The position numbers and the translations under genes are program-made. The notes beneath the pieces are model-generated. The model ran no database searches, was not told where the DNA came from, and saw nothing but the letters and a program-made list of their open reading frames with translations. A stretch of DNA of 64,000 nt from Providencia alcalifaciens (GTDB taxonomy: Bacteria; Pseudomonadota; Gammaproteobacteria; Enterobacterales; Enterobacteriaceae), in NCBI GenBank assembly GCA_025961275.1, contig JAOQNJ010000001.1, forward strand, positions 331,353 through 395,352, written 5' to 3'. Shown here piece by piece: positions 45,749 to 56,092 of this stretch (the first letter of the stretch is position 1; every line of letters starts with the position of its first letter).

Positions 45749-46789
45749 TTGGCTAATCTAACCATCGCGTTAGATGCTATGGGCGGGGATGTTGGTCCCC
45801 GCATCACAGTGCCTGCTGCATTGCAGGCTCTGGCATCTAATCCATCGCTCAAATTGCTGCTAGTCGGTCAACCTGACGCCATTCAACCATTGCTCGCACA
45901 ACGAAGTGCTGAGCTTACTTCGCGTGTCGAAATTATTCCTGCTGAAAATGTGATAGCAAACGATGCAAAACCATCAACTGCCATCCGTCAAAGTAAAGGA
46001 ACATCCATGCGAACGGCGTTAGAGTTAGTTAAGACTGGGCAGGCACAGGCGTGCGTGAGTGCCGGGAATACCGGAGCGCTGATGGGATTAGCAAAATTGA
46101 TGTTAAAATCCATTGAAGGCATAGAACGCCCTGCATTAATGACCATTTTGCCAAATTTAAAAAAAGGTCAAACAGTTGTGCTAGATTTAGGTGCTAATGT
46201 TAATTGTAGTAGTGAAATGTTAGTACAATTTGCAGTGATGGGCTCAGTGGTAGCTGAAGAAGTTGCTAATATTCAATCACCAAAGGTTGCTTTGCTTAAT
46301 ATTGGTGAAGAAGAGAGTAAAGGGCTTGATAATATCCGCGAAGCCGCCGCAGTACTCAAAGAAACCGCGGCAATAAACTATATTGGTTATGTCGAAGGCA
46401 ATGAATTGCTGACAGGCAAAACCGATGTATTAGTGTGTGACGGCTTCGCAGGTAACGTTAGCTTGAAAACAATGGAAGGTGTGATCCGTGTTATCCTCTC
46501 ATTATTAAAATCAACAGAAGAAAAAAGTAAAAAAACCAGTTGGATTATTCAATTGGCTAAAAAATGGCTTAAAAAACGTCTAATGAAGCGTTTTGGGGAA
46601 TTGAACCCCGACCAGTATAACGGTGCAACTCTGTTAGGATTAAAAGGTATTGTCATAAAAAGTCACGGTGCAGCTAATGAAGGTGCTTTTAAAGCAGCCA
46701 TTGAGCGTGCAGTCCAAGCCGTAGATAGGCAAGTTCCTGACAGAATAGCAGCTCGGTTGAATATCGTATTACCCAGGAGTGGTCAATAA
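45749..46789 (+). CDS. plsX: Phosphate acyltransferase PlsX
   Basis: A 346-residue enzyme aligned with E. coli Pls[74 protein letters not shown] and [17 protein letters not shown]. It makes acyl-phosphate from acyl-ACP for phosphatidic acid synthesis and binds the membrane peripherally. The start is TTG at 45749: there is no ATG in frame upstream, and this codon gives the conserved N-terminus. No good SD is seen, so translation may depend on coupling with rpmF, 23 bp upstream. The fabH start follows 3 bp after its stop. Confidence 0.95.
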   Translation: MANLTIALDAMGGDVGPRITVPAALQALASNPSLKLLLVGQPDAIQPLLAQRSAELTSRVEIIPAENVIANDAKPSTAIRQSKGTSMRTALELVKTGQAQACVSAGNTGALMGLAKLMLKSIEGIERPALMTILPNLKKGQTVVLDLGANVNCSSEMLVQFAVMGSVVAEEVANIQSPKVALLNIGEEESKGLDNIREAAAVLKETAAINYIGYVEGNELLTGKTDVLVCDGFAGNVSLKTMEGVIRVILSLLKSTEEKSKKTSWIIQLAKKWLKKRLMKRFGELNPDQYNGATLLGLKGIVIKSHGAANEGAFKAAIERAVQAVDRQVPDRIAARLNIVLPRSGQ

Positions 46790-46792
46790 CCT

Positions 46793-47743
46793 ATGTATAG
46801 CAAAATATTAGGCACAGGCAGCTATTTGCCAGCGAAAACTCGAACGAATGCTGATCTGGAAAAAATGGTTGATACTTCTGATGAGTGGATAGTGACTCGC
46901 ACGGGTATTCATGAAAGAAGAATTGCAGGTGAAGATGAAAGTGTAGCAACAATGGGCTTTCATGCTGCACAAAAAGCATTAGAAATGGCACAGGTCGATA
47001 GCAGTGAGGTTGGATTGATTGTTGTTGCTACAACATCGTCAACTCATGCATTCCCTAGCGCAGCATGCCAAATTCAACAAATGTTAGGTATCAATGACTG
47101 TGCTGCATTTGATATTGCGGCTGCGTGTGCAGGTTTTACTTATGCAATTAGCGTTGTAGACCAATTTATTAAAACGGGAATGACTAAAAAAGCATTAATC
47201 ATCGGCGCAGATGCATTATCAAAAACATTAGACCCAAACGATCGTGGAACCATTATTCTATTTGGTGATGCCGCAGGTGCGATTGTTGTTGGTGCATCGG
47301 AAGAACCCGGTATCTTGTCTACTCGTCTTCACGCAGATGGCCGCTATGGTGAACTGTTAGCACTACCAAATCGTGCCCGTAATTCAGAAGATCAAGCGTA
47401 TTTAACGATGACAGGTAATGAAGTATTTAAAGTTGCTGTACGTGAACTCGCACACATTGTTGACGAAACTTTGACCATAAGCGGTATTGCGAAAGAAGAA
47501 CTCGATTGGTTAGTTCCTCATCAAGCAAACTTAAGAATTATTTCGGCTACGGCGAAAAAACTCGATATGCCGATGGAAAAAGTCGTGGTTACATTAGATA
47601 GACACGGCAATACTTCTGCGGCATCAGTACCAACAGCATTTGATGAAGCTGTGCGTGATGGTCGAATTCAACGTGGCCATTTAGTGTTATTAGAAGCATT
47701 TGGTGGTGGGTTCACTTGGGGCTCTGCACTAGTTCGTTTTTAA
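46793..47743 (+). CDS. fabH: Beta-ketoacyl-ACP synthase III
   Basis: A 316-residue thiolase-fold enzyme (E. coli 317 aa). Catalytic triad segments are visible: Cys in [10 protein letters not shown] (about residue 112), His in VPHQANLRI (about 244) and Asn in RHGNTSAAS (about 274). The N-terminus [24 protein letters not shown] is typical. It condenses acetyl-CoA with malonyl-ACP, starting fatty-acid synthesis. Its SD (AGGAG) lies inside plsX. Confidence 0.97.
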   Translation: MYSKILGTGSYLPAKTRTNADLEKMVDTSDEWIVTRTGIHERRIAGEDESVATMGFHAAQKALEMAQVDSSEVGLIVVATTSSTHAFPSAACQIQQMLGINDCAAFDIAAACAGFTYAISVVDQFIKTGMTKKALIIGADALSKTLDPNDRGTIILFGDAAGAIVVGASEEPGILSTRLHADGRYGELLALPNRARNSEDQAYLTMTGNEVFKVAVRELAHIVDETLTISGIAKEELDWLVPHQANLRIISATAKKLDMPMEKVVVTLDRHGNTSAASVPTAFDEAVRDGRIQRGHLVLLEAFGGGFTWGSALVRF

Positions 47744-47761
47744 TTTACTGAGAAAATAGAC

Positions 47762-48694
47762 ATGACACAATTTGCTATGGTTTTTCCCGGTCAGGGATCT
47801 CAGTCTCTTGGTATGTTGTCTGCTTTAGCAGCTGAAAGTCAGCTAATAGAGCAAACATTCGCTGAGGCGTCTGAAGCATTAGGTTATGACCTCTGGGCAC
47901 TTGTTCATAATGGGCCAGAGGAAGAATTGAATAAAACATGGCAAACTCAGCCAGCCTTGTTAGCTGCATCAGTAGCAATTTTCCGTGTTTGGAAAGAGAA
48001 AAAAGGTCCAATGCCTGCAATAATGGCAGGGCATAGTCTTGGCGAGTACTCTGCCTTGGTTTGTGCTGGGGTGATAGATTTTAAAGCCGCGATAAAATTA
48101 GTTGAGTTACGTGGTAAATTAATGCAAGAAGCTGTACCTGCAGGTACAGGAGCTATGTACGCTATAATCGGTTTAGACAATGAATCCATTGAGAAGGCAT
48201 GCGAAAAATCTGCGCAAGGGCAGGTTGTTTCCCCTGTAAACTTTAACTCACCGGGGCAAGTTGTTATTGCGGGTGAAAAAGACGCTGTTGAGCGTGCAGG
48301 TGTAGCTTGTAAAGAAGCTGGTGCAAAACGTGCATTGCCACTATCGGTGAGTGTGCCGTCTCATTGTGCATTAATGAAGCCTGCTGCTGAAAAGTTGGCA
48401 CTTGCGCTGCAAGAAATTGAATTTAATGAGCCAAACTTTCTCATTATTAATAACGTTGATGTTAAAATCGAACAGTCAGCTGAAAATATTCGTGATGCTT
48501 TGGTCCGTCAATTGTATAATCCAGTACGCTGGACTGAAACTGTAGAATTGATATCAAGTCAAGGTGTTGAACTGCTTGTTGAAGTAGGCCCAGGTAAAGT
48601 GTTAACTGGTCTTACCAAGCGTATTGTCTCTAATTTAACTGCCTTCGCAGCCAATGATCCTGTATCATTAGCCACTGCGTTAGAAAACCTCTGA
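47762..48694 (+). CDS. fabD: Malonyl-CoA:ACP transacylase
   Basis: A 310-residue acyltransferase (E. coli 309 aa). FPGQGSQSLGML opens the fold, GHSLGEYSALVCAG holds the nucleophile Ser (about residue 92), Arg117-type VELRGKLMQ follows, and SVPSHCALM holds the catalytic His (about 201). The C-terminal VEVGPGKVLTGL is typical. It transfers malonyl from CoA to ACP. It is 18 bp from fabH and 7 bp from fabG, all one operon. Confidence 0.97.
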   Translation: MTQFAMVFPGQGSQSLGMLSALAAESQLIEQTFAEASEALGYDLWALVHNGPEEELNKTWQTQPALLAASVAIFRVWKEKKGPMPAIMAGHSLGEYSALVCAGVIDFKAAIKLVELRGKLMQEAVPAGTGAMYAIIGLDNESIEKACEKSAQGQVVSPVNFNSPGQVVIAGEKDAVERAGVACKEAGAKRALPLSVSVPSHCALMKPAAEKLALALQEIEFNEPNFLIINNVDVKIEQSAENIRDALVRQLYNPVRWTETVELISSQGVELLVEVGPGKVLTGLTKRIVSNLTAFAANDPVSLATALENL

Positions 48695-48701
48695 GGACGA
48701 T

Positions 48702-49436
48702 ATGAGCTTTGAAGGGAAAATTGCACTAGTAACAGGCGCAAGTCGCGGTATTGGTAAAGCTATTGCTTTAACATTAGTTGCGCGCGGTGCTACCGTTATT
48801 GGTACTGCAACAAGCGAAACAGGCGCAGAAGCGATTTCTGCTTACTTAGATGGGAAAGGTAAAGGTTTTGCACTGAATGTGACGGACCCTGCATCAATTG
48901 ATGAAACCTTGAATAATATTCGTCAACAATTTGGCGAAATTGATATACTGGTAAACAACGCAGGTATCACTCGTGATAACCTTTTGATGCGTATGAAAGA
49001 AGATGAGTGGCAAGATATTATTGACACTAACCTTTCATCCGTTTACCGTTTATCTAAAGCCGTATTGCGTGCCATGATGAAAAAACGTTGTGGTCGTATT
49101 ATTTCCATCGGCTCCGTTGTGGGTGTGATGGGAAATGCGGGTCAGGCGAACTATGCGGCGGCGAAAGCCGGGCTGATTGGTTTTAGTAAATCATTAGCAC
49201 GCGAGATCGCTTCCCGTGGTATCACCGTCAATGTCGTTGCCCCTGGTTTTATTGAAACTGATATGACCAAAGCATTGACAGATGAACAGCGTGCAGGCAT
49301 TTTATCTCAAGTTCCTGCTGACAGGCTGGGTGATGCTCAAGAAATTGCCAATGCTGTAGCATTTTTGGCTTCTGATGAAGCTGGCTACATCACGGGTGAA
49401 ACATTACATGTCAATGGCGGCATGTACATGATCTAA
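48702..49436 (+). CDS. fabG: 3-oxoacyl-ACP reductase
   Basis: A 244-residue classical short-chain dehydrogenase, the same length as E. coli FabG. TGASRGIGKAIAL binds NADPH, NNAGITRDNLLMRMKEDEW is the family segment, and the Ser-Tyr-Lys site is in SIGSVVGVMGNAGQANYAAAKAG. It reduces beta-ketoacyl-ACP in the elongation cycle. GAGGACG precedes the ATG. Confidence 0.97.
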   Translation: MSFEGKIALVTGASRGIGKAIALTLVARGATVIGTATSETGAEAISAYLDGKGKGFALNVTDPASIDETLNNIRQQFGEIDILVNNAGITRDNLLMRMKEDEWQDIIDTNLSSVYRLSKAVLRAMMKKRCGRIISIGSVVGVMGNAGQANYAAAKAGLIGFSKSLAREIASRGITVNVVAPGFIETDMTKALTDEQRAGILSQVPADRLGDAQEIANAVAFLASDEAGYITGETLHVNGGMYMI

Positions 49437-49446
49437 AGAAATGATG

Positions 49447-49502
49447 GAACCATTTGCATTATTAGTGTTAATTAACGCAAAATAATGCAAAATAATGGTT
49501 TC
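49447..49502. promoter_or_regulatory. Nested inverted repeats in the fabG-acpP interval
   Basis: AACCATT..AATGGTT (outer) and TGCATTATT..AATAATGCA (inner) bracket the palindrome GTTAATTAAC. The structure lies about 90-145 bp before acpP, where its strong separate promoter is expected, and may act as a terminator-like or control hairpin for read-through from fabG. Confidence 0.5.
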
Positions 49503-49591
49503 AACAGCCGGGATTGGGTTGTATCTTTTCCTGTATTTTATAAACTACGAAAACCATCGCGAAAGCGAGTTTTGATAGGAATTTTAATAGT

Positions 49592-49828
49592 ATGAGCACT
49601 ATCGAAGAACGCGTTAAGAAAATCATCGTTGAACAACTGGGTGTTAAAGAGGAAGAAGTTGTCACAGCAGCTTCATTTGTTGATGACTTGGGCGCTGATT
49701 CTCTTGACACAGTTGAGCTGGTTATGGCTCTGGAAGAAGAGTTCGATATCGAAATCCCTGACGAAGAAGCTGAAAAGATCACTACAGTTCAGGCTGCGAT
49801 TGACTACGTCGAGAACGCATCTAAGTAA
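49592..49828 (+). CDS. acpP: Acyl carrier protein
   Basis: A 78-residue acidic protein, the same length as E. coli AcpP. The phosphopantetheine Ser is in [20 protein letters not shown] (Ser37 counting Met). [18 protein letters not shown] and the terminal [15 protein letters not shown] are near-identical to the family. It carries acyl chains for fatty acid, lipid A and lipoate synthesis. It is strongly expressed, so codon use is restricted. Confidence 0.98.
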   Translation: MSTIEERVKKIIVEQLGVKEEEVVTAASFVDDLGADSLDTVELVMALEEEFDIEIPDEEAEKITTVQAAIDYVENASK

Positions 49829-49906
49829 TTGCTTTAAAACTTATCTAGGCGGTCATTCGACCGCCTATGTTCATTTTGTAACTTATTCCCTCCTTGGAGG
49901 ATTTAC

Positions 49907-51157
49907 GTGTCTAAGCGTCGTGTAGTCGTAACCGGACTGGGCATGTTATCTCCTGTCGGCAACACAGTTGAATCATCATGGAAAGCTGTTTGTGACGGAC
50001 AGAGTGGCATTAGCCTCATCGAACATTTTGATACTACCAACCACGCAACTAAATTTGCTGGCGTAGTGAAAGATTTCAATTACGAAGATTATGGTATTTC
50101 CCGCAAAGAAGCACGAAAAATGGATCCATTTATCCAGTATGGGATTGCTGCGGGCAATCAAGCCTTCAAAGATTCTGGACTGGAAGTAACAGAAGCCAAT
50201 GCTACTCGAATCGGTGCGGCTATTGGTTCTGGTATTGGTGGTATAGGCTTGATTCAAGAGAACTGTGAGGCTTTACAACACGGTGGCCCTAGAAAAGTTA
50301 GCCCATTCTTCGTTCCTTCGACGATCATTAATATGGCCGCAGGTCATTTGAGCATAATGTACGGTTTTCGTGGTCCTAGCATTTCTATTGCGACTGCTTG
50401 TACATCGGGTGTTCATAATATTGGTCATGCTGCTCGAATGATAGCTTATGGCGACGCAGATGTGATGCTAGCCGGTGGTGCAGAGAAAGCATCAACGCCA
50501 TTAGGGGTTGCAGGTTTCGGTGCAGCACGTGCGCTTTCTACTCGTAATGATGATCCTAAAGCTGCTAGCCGTCCTTGGGATAAAGACCGTGATGGTTTTG
50601 TTCTGGGTGATGGTGCAGGTATTATCATTATTGAAGAGTATGAGCACGCAAAAGCACGCGGTGCGAAGATTTATGCGGAAATTGTTGGTTTTGGTATGAG
50701 CAGCGATGCTTACCATATGACATCACCGCCTGAAAATGGCGAAGGTGCTGCACTTGCGATGGTTAATGCATTGAATGATGCAGGTATCAAAGCGAGTGAC
50801 ATTGGTTATATTAATGCTCACGGTACTTCAACACCAACAGGTGATCTCGCTGAAGCGAAAGCGGTTATATCTGTATTTGGCGAAGATACTGACGTATTAG
50901 TTAGCTCTACAAAATCTATGACTGGGCATCTCTTGGGTGCAGCAGGGGCGATTGAGTCTATCTTTACGGTATTATCTTTGTGCGACCAAATCGTTCCGCC
51001 AACGATTAATCTGGAAAATCCAGATGAAGCGTGCAAACTTGACTTTGTACCAGGTGAAGCTAGAAAGGTGGAAAACATGGAGTACGCTCTGTGTAATTCA
51101 TTTGGTTTTGGTGGTACTAACGGCTCGTTGATTTTCCGTCGTTATAATCAAGAATAA
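49907..51157 (+). CDS. fabF: Beta-ketoacyl-ACP synthase II
   Basis: A 416-residue KAS II (E. coli 413 aa). The catalytic Cys is in [15 protein letters not shown] (about 165), with histidines in [12 protein letters not shown] (about 304) and [12 protein letters not shown] (about 341). The gating Phe motif is [14 protein letters not shown]. It elongates palmitoleate to cis-vaccenate and controls thermal membrane adaptation. The start is GTG with TTGGAGG 7 bases upstream. A strong terminator follows, closing the fab cluster. Confidence 0.97.
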   Translation: MSKRRVVVTGLGMLSPVGNTVESSWKAVCDGQSGISLIEHFDTTNHATKFAGVVKDFNYEDYGISRKEARKMDPFIQYGIAAGNQAFKDSGLEVTEANATRIGAAIGSGIGGIGLIQENCEALQHGGPRKVSPFFVPSTIINMAAGHLSIMYGFRGPSISIATACTSGVHNIGHAARMIAYGDADVMLAGGAEKASTPLGVAGFGAARALSTRNDDPKAASRPWDKDRDGFVLGDGAGIIIIEEYEHAKARGAKIYAEIVGFGMSSDAYHMTSPPENGEGAALAMVNALNDAGIKASDIGYINAHGTSTPTGDLAEAKAVISVFGEDTDVLVSSTKSMTGHLLGAAGAIESIFTVLSLCDQIVPPTINLENPDEACKLDFVPGEARKVENMEYALCNSFGFGGTNGSLIFRRYNQE

Positions 51158-51248
51158 GACGTTTTAGTTATATCCCGACATTATGAGTATTACAGCTTGG
51201 CGGTTTGTTAAAATTCAGCATAGTTATAATGCAAGGTATGCAGGGTTT

Positions 51249-51287
51249 AGCCTCAGTGTTTTTTAAATACTGGGGCTTTTATTTTTA
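51249..51287 (+). terminator. Terminator of fabF
   Basis: AGCCTCAGT and ACTGGGGCT pair over 9 bp (one T-G) around 11 bases, followed by TTTATTTTTAT. Confidence 0.88.
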
Positions 51288-51378
51288 TAGTCACTTTTGC
51301 AGTCACATCGGCTTTGGTTTATGATAGAGCATATCCTGTTACTGACTGATTTATCAGTTATTATTTTAAGAAATTTCA

Positions 51379-52209
51379 ATGTCATATTGGGTTAATGGGG
51401 TTGCATGTCATAACATAGATGTGACGGATCGCGCCGTGCAGTTTGGCGATGGCTGCTTTACCACCATACATGTGTTTAATCATCAACCAAAAATGATGGA
51501 TATGCATATAGTACGTCTCGTGCAGGATAGCGCTCGTCTTAAGCTACCCCAACCTGATTGGCAGGTACTCGAAGCGCAAATTTATGCGATTTGTCAGCAA
51601 CAAATAGAAGATGAATTTGTTTTTAAAGTGATCATTAGTCGAGGAACTGGAGGGCGAGGTTATAGTTCTGTTGGATTCAACCAACCGACAGTGATTATGT
51701 CAGTAGCACCATTTCCTCAGCATTATCAAGCCTTGCAGCAATTAGGCGTGAAGCTCATATTGAGCGGTATCCCAATCAGTAAAAATCCATATTTAGCTGG
51801 AATGAAACACCTTAATCGCCTAGAGCAGGTATTAATCCGCCAAGAAATCGATGAAGCTAAGGTTGATGAAGCTTTAGTTGTTGATACCGACGGTATTTTA
51901 GTTGAATGCTGTAGTGCTAATATTTTCTGGCGCAAAGCTGAAATGGTGTTTACACCGAGTTTAGCTTTTTCGGGCGTCAATGGATTAATGAGACAAAAAC
52001 TGATAGCACATCTATCTACGAGCCCATACCATCTTCAGGAAGTTGAACGTTTCCCTGATGTACTCGGGTGCTGTGATGAAGTGCTTATTTGTAATACGCT
52101 AATGCCAATATTGCCTGTAGCAAGTATTCGTATGGATGAGAACAAGCCACTGTGGCATTATTCATCACGAGAATTATTTGAATATCTCTTCTTACGTTGC
52201 CAAATTTAG
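51379..52209 (+). CDS. pabC: Aminodeoxychorismate lyase
   Basis: A 276-residue fold-type IV PLP enzyme (E. coli 269 aa). RAVQFGDGCFTTIHV is the N-terminal signature, GMKHLNRLEQVLIRQEI holds the PLP-binding lysine (about residue 140), and the phosphate cup includes LVECCSANIFWR and SGVNGLMR. It releases pyruvate from aminodeoxychorismate to give 4-aminobenzoate for folate. It begins a second run: pabC-mltG-tmk-holB-tatD, as in E. coli. Confidence 0.95.
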   Translation: MSYWVNGVACHNIDVTDRAVQFGDGCFTTIHVFNHQPKMMDMHIVRLVQDSARLKLPQPDWQVLEAQIYAICQQQIEDEFVFKVIISRGTGGRGYSSVGFNQPTVIMSVAPFPQHYQALQQLGVKLILSGIPISKNPYLAGMKHLNRLEQVLIRQEIDEAKVDEALVVDTDGILVECCSANIFWRKAEMVFTPSLAFSGVNGLMRQKLIAHLSTSPYHLQEVERFPDVLGCCDEVLICNTLMPILPVASIRMDENKPLWHYSSRELFEYLFLRCQI

Positions 52210-52227
52210 TTATTGAATGGTTGATGA

Positions 52228-53256
52228 ATGAAACTCATTAAAAAAATTTCCATCGCAGTCGTTGCTGTTGTACTCATTTTGGGGGCTGTTGCCTATTTTA
52301 TGTATCAGCAGGTGCTCAATTATGCGAAAGCACCACTGAGTCTCACACAAGAAAAGATTTTTACTGTTCCAGCAGGGACAGGGCGTGTCGCGCTTGAAGC
52401 CTTATTAGTTAATGAAAAAATTATCAATCAAGGTAATGAATTTCAATGGCTACTAAAGTTCCGCCCTGAACTCGCGAAAATGAAGGCAGGAACTTATCGT
52501 TTACAGCCAGATATGAATATCGAGCAAATGTTAGCACTTATCGCTAGTGGTAAAGAGGCTCAATTTTCAATTCGTTTTGTTGAAGGTAATCGCTTATCTG
52601 ACTGGACAAATATTTTACGTGATGCGCCTTATTTAAAGCATGAGGCGCAAGATAAAACACAAACAGAATTATACACACTGATTGGTTTTGAGGGGGATGG
52701 GCAACTTGAAGGTTGGCTGTATCCGGATACCTATTTATACACTGCGGGTACCCAAGATATCGATATCTTAAAACGTGCACATCAACAAATGAAAAAGAGT
52801 GTTGATGAAATCTGGCTTGGACGTGATAAAGATCTTCCTTACAAAAATGCTTATGAAATGCTGATTATGGCCTCTATTATTGAAAAAGAGACTGCTATCG
52901 ACAGCGAAAGAACGCAAGTCGCATCGGTGTTTATTAATCGATTGAAGAAGAACATGCGTTTACAAACTGATCCTACTGTTATTTATGGTTTGGGTGATAA
53001 ATATCGTGGGAAAATTTATCGAAGTGATTTAGATAACTATACGCCGTACAATACCTATCGTATTGATGGTTTGCCACCAACCCCGATTGCTATGCCAGGC
53101 CTTGCATCAATTAAGGCAGCTGCACACCCCGCTAAAACGGAATATATATTCTTTGTGGCGGATGGAACGGGTGGACACACATTCAGTCGTAACCTTAATG
53201 ATCATAACCGTGCAGTTAAAGTGTATCGACAAATTGAAAAACAAAATGATAAGTAA
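52228..53256 (+). CDS. mltG: Endolytic murein transglycosylase MltG (YceG)
   Basis: A 342-residue bitopic membrane protein (E. coli 340 aa). One N-terminal transmembrane helix ([20 protein letters not shown]) precedes a LysM-like subdomain and the YceG catalytic domain: [44 protein letters not shown] (catalytic Glu in IIEKET) and [10 protein letters not shown], then [18 protein letters not shown]. It cuts nascent glycan strands and sets their length. It is 18 bp behind pabC and 1 bp before tmk. Confidence 0.96.
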   Translation: MKLIKKISIAVVAVVLILGAVAYFMYQQVLNYAKAPLSLTQEKIFTVPAGTGRVALEALLVNEKIINQGNEFQWLLKFRPELAKMKAGTYRLQPDMNIEQMLALIASGKEAQFSIRFVEGNRLSDWTNILRDAPYLKHEAQDKTQTELYTLIGFEGDGQLEGWLYPDTYLYTAGTQDIDILKRAHQQMKKSVDEIWLGRDKDLPYKNAYEMLIMASIIEKETAIDSERTQVASVFINRLKKNMRLQTDPTVIYGLGDKYRGKIYRSDLDNYTPYNTYRIDGLPPTPIAMPGLASIKAAAHPAKTEYIFFVADGTGGHTFSRNLNDHNRAVKVYRQIEKQNDK

Positions 53257-53257
53257 A

Positions 53258-53884
53258 ATGAAAAACGCATATATCGTCATTGAAGGGTTAGAAGGGGCAG
53301 GTAAAACGACCGCAATTAATACCGTTGTTAAAACCTTGAACCAATCAGGAATACAGGATATTACCTTTACGCGAGAGCCTGGTGGTACGCCGTTGGCAGA
53401 AAAATTGCGTGAGCTTATTAAGCAAGGCATTAGGGGTGAAAAAGTAACGGATAAAGCCGAGTTATTGATACTGTATGCCGCACGTGTTCAATTGATTGAA
53501 ACCATTATTAAACCTGCACTAGACGCGGGGAAATGGGTTGTCGGCGATAGGCATGACCTTTCATCGCAAGCATATCAAGGTGGTGGGCGTGGTATTGACC
53601 GTCAATTGATGAAATCGCTGCGTGATTTGGTATTAGGCGAGTTTAAACCTGCATTAACGCTTTATCTTGATATTACTCCTGAACTTGGGTTGCAGCGTGC
53701 ACGTGCACGTGGCGAATTAGATCGAATTGAAAAAGAGTCACTTGCATTCTTTGAACGGACACGTGCCCGTTATATAGAATTAGCCTCTGCAGATGAAACG
53801 ATTTTAACGATTGATGCCAGCCAAGATATTGAGGATGTACAACAAGATATTCGCCAAACGCTGCAACAATGGTTGACAAAGTAA
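53258..53884 (+). CDS. tmk: Thymidylate kinase
   Basis: A 208-residue kinase (E. coli 213 aa). [16 protein letters not shown] is the P-loop, [17 protein letters not shown] the DR-type motif, [18 protein letters not shown] the dTMP site, and the LID region is [12 protein letters not shown]. It phosphorylates dTMP to dTDP. A long in-frame extension from 53063 overlaps mltG and is not used; [10 protein letters not shown] at 53258 is the family start, only 1 bp after the mltG stop, implying coupling. Confidence 0.96.
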   Translation: MKNAYIVIEGLEGAGKTTAINTVVKTLNQSGIQDITFTREPGGTPLAEKLRELIKQGIRGEKVTDKAELLILYAARVQLIETIIKPALDAGKWVVGDRHDLSSQAYQGGGRGIDRQLMKSLRDLVLGEFKPALTLYLDITPELGLQRARARGELDRIEKESLAFFERTRARYIELASADETILTIDASQDIEDVQQDIRQTLQQWLTK

Positions 53885-53893
53885 GGTGGAGCA

Positions 53894-54883
53894 ATGAATT
53901 GGTACCCTTGGTTGAATGAAACTTATCGGCAATTGATAATATCCTATCAACAAGGCCGTGGGCACCACGCTTTGTTGTTACACTCCATACACGGTAATGG
54001 GGCTGAGGCTTTGTGCTATGGAATTAGCCGTTGGCTAATATGCCAAAAACCAGAAGGGTTAAAAAGTTGTGGCGAATGTCATAGCTGTCGTCTGATGTTG
54101 GCAGGAACACATCCTGATTACCATATATTAGAGCCTGAAAAAGGGAAAACATCGATTAGTGTTGAGTCGGTCAGAAAACTGACTGACACCCTGAGTAGCC
54201 ACGCACAACAAAATGGCGCTAAGGTGGTGTATATTGCACGCACTGAGGCCTTAACCGATGCGGCGGCGAATGCGCTATTAAAAACCTTAGAAGAGCCAAC
54301 AAAGGGCACTTACTTTTTATTAAGGTGTGAAAAAAGGGAAAATTTATTAGCGACGCTACGCAGCCGTTGTCTTTATACCTTTTTATCACCACCTGAGACA
54401 CAAACGGCGTTGTATTGGCTACAAAAACAGCGCCCAAATGTGAATTACAATGATGCAGTAACTGCATTAAAATTGTGTCAAGGAGCACCTGTTGCAGCTA
54501 TGTCACTATTGAAACCAGAGCATTGGCAGCAGCGCACCGCATTATGCCAAGGCCTTGCACAAGCCATCCATCATAGTAATATGTTGTCCTTATTACCTGC
54601 GGTTAACAGTGATAAGGCCGTAGAGCATATTGGTTGGTTACTTGGGTTGTTAGCTGATAGCATGAAGTTACAACAGCAAGCGTCCCAATTTTGTTTAAAT
54701 CAAGATCAGTTGCCACTGGTGAGTGTTTTAGCGTCTCGAATGACAAATTCTCAACTGTTTGATGTCTATGAAGCTTGGAAAAACTGTCGCTATCAATTAA
54801 TGACAGTGCCAGCGCTTAATCAAGAATTACTTTTGACAAATCAGTTATTACAATGGGAAGCATTAATTGCTATTCCAACATGA
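53894..54883 (+). CDS. holB: DNA polymerase III delta-prime subunit
   Basis: A 329-residue clamp-loader subunit (E. coli 334 aa). The zinc module is CGECHSCRLMLAGTHPDYH (about 56-74). AAA+ core segments include VYIARTEALTDAAANALLKTLEEPTKGTYFLL (with the SRC-type sensor) and LRSRCLYTFLSPP. The Walker A site is degenerate (LLHSIHGNGAEAL), as in E. coli delta-prime, which does not hydrolyse ATP. AGGTGGAG precedes the ATG. It lies between tmk and tatD as in E. coli. Confidence 0.95.
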   Translation: MNWYPWLNETYRQLIISYQQGRGHHALLLHSIHGNGAEALCYGISRWLICQKPEGLKSCGECHSCRLMLAGTHPDYHILEPEKGKTSISVESVRKLTDTLSSHAQQNGAKVVYIARTEALTDAAANALLKTLEEPTKGTYFLLRCEKRENLLATLRSRCLYTFLSPPETQTALYWLQKQRPNVNYNDAVTALKLCQGAPVAAMSLLKPEHWQQRTALCQGLAQAIHHSNMLSLLPAVNSDKAVEHIGWLLGLLADSMKLQQQASQFCLNQDQLPLVSVLASRMTNSQLFDVYEAWKNCRYQLMTVPALNQELLLTNQLLQWEALIAIPT

Positions 54884-54899
54884 TGAAAAAGAGTGAAAT

Positions 54900-55691
54900 A
54901 TGTTTGTAGTTGATTCACATTGCCATCTCGATTGCCTAGATTATGAAAAATTACATACGGGTGTTGATGATGTTATCGCAAAGGCGTCTGAACGAGATGT
55001 CGGTTTTATGTTAGCAGTTGCCACTACGCTTAATGGCTTTGATAGCATGAAAGAACTGATTGGGAAACGTCCTGATATTGCATTTTCCTGCGGCATTCAC
55101 CCACTTAATTTGGATGAAGGGCATGATTTTGAACGTTTAGCACAATTAGCCGCTGGCGAAGAGGTTGTCGCTTTGGGTGAAACAGGGCTAGATTATTATT
55201 ATCAGAAAGAAAATGCAATACTTCAACAAGAGTCGTTTCGTCAGCATATCCGTATTGGTCGTCAGCTGAATAAACCTGTGATAGTGCATACCCGCGATGC
55301 GCGAGAAGATACGTTAGCCATTTTACGTGAAGAGCAGGTTGCTGATTGTAGCGGTGTTTTGCACTGCTTTACAGAAGATAAAGAAACAGCAATTGAGTTG
55401 CTTGATCTAGGTATGTATATCTCTTTTTCAGGGATTGTGACATTCCGTAATGCTGAACAAATCCGTGAAGCGGCAAGAGTTGTTCCTCTAGATCGAATTT
55501 TAGTGGAAACCGATTCGCCTTATTTGGCGCCAGTTCCGTATCGTGGTAAAGAAAATCAGCCAGCATATGTGCGGGATGTTGTTGAATATATGGCCGTTTT
55601 GAAAGGCGTTAGCATAGAGGAAATGGCGCGAATTACGACAGAAAACTTTAACCGCCTGTTTCATTTGAATGTTGGCGATAATAAAGCATAA
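54900..55691 (+). CDS. ycfH: TatD-family metal-dependent hydrolase YcfH
   Basis: A 263-residue TIM-barrel amidohydrolase-fold protein (E. coli YcfH 265 aa). Metal ligands are seen in DSHCHLDCLD (HxH), GETGLDYYYQ (Glu), VIVHTRDAREDTL, GVLHCFTEDKETA (His) and LVETDSPYLAPVPYRGKENQP (final Asp). TatD relatives are 3'-5' DNA/RNA exonucleases and D-aminoacyl hydrolases; the role of YcfH itself is unsettled. It closes the pabC-holB run. Confidence 0.92.
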   Translation: MFVVDSHCHLDCLDYEKLHTGVDDVIAKASERDVGFMLAVATTLNGFDSMKELIGKRPDIAFSCGIHPLNLDEGHDFERLAQLAAGEEVVALGETGLDYYYQKENAILQQESFRQHIRIGRQLNKPVIVHTRDAREDTLAILREEQVADCSGVLHCFTEDKETAIELLDLGMYISFSGIVTFRNAEQIREAARVVPLDRILVETDSPYLAPVPYRGKENQPAYVRDVVEYMAVLKGVSIEEMARITTENFNRLFHLNVGDNKA

Positions 55692-55731
55692 TCACTAGGA
55701 GCTATCGCTCTCAATATTAAAGGAATTTGAA

Positions 55732-56082
55732 ATGGCAGAAGAAACAATTTTCAGTAAGATCATTCGACGTGAAATTCCATCTGATATCGTTTATCAGGAT
55801 GAGCTAGTCACTGCATTTCGTGACATTACACCTCAAGCTCCGTCTCATATTCTCATTATTCCAAACAAATTAATTCCAACAGTGAATGACGTCACGGCTG
55901 ACGATGAACAGGCACTAGGCCGTTTATTTACTGTCGCCGCAAAAATCGCAGAGCAAGAAGGCATTGCTGAAAATGGTTACCGCCTAATTATGAACTGTAA
56001 TGCGCATTCAGGGCAGGAAGTTTTCCATATTCATATGCATCTTGTTGGTGGCCGTCCTTTAGGACCTTTGCTGGCTAAATAA
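55732..56082 (+). CDS. hinT: HIT-family purine nucleoside phosphoramidase
   Basis: A 116-residue HIT protein (E. coli HinT 119 aa). The histidine triad is [15 protein letters not shown], and [20 protein letters not shown] opens the family. It splits AMP-N bonds such as adenosine phosphoramidate and lysyl-AMP. In E. coli ptsG and fhuE lie between ycfH and hinT; here hinT follows ycfH after only 40 bp. AAGGAAT precedes the ATG. It heads a tight run hinT-ycfL-lpoB-thiK. Confidence 0.95.
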   Translation: MAEETIFSKIIRREIPSDIVYQDELVTAFRDITPQAPSHILIIPNKLIPTVNDVTADDEQALGRLFTVAAKIAEQEGIAENGYRLIMNCNAHSGQEVFHIHMHLVGGRPLGPLLAK

Positions 56083-56092
56083 AGGCGATTAA

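Noticed and set aside
53063..53257. 65-residue N-terminal extension of thymidylate kinase
   Set aside because: It overlaps the conserved end of mltG in another frame and does not resemble any Tmk; [10 protein letters not shown] is the usual start.
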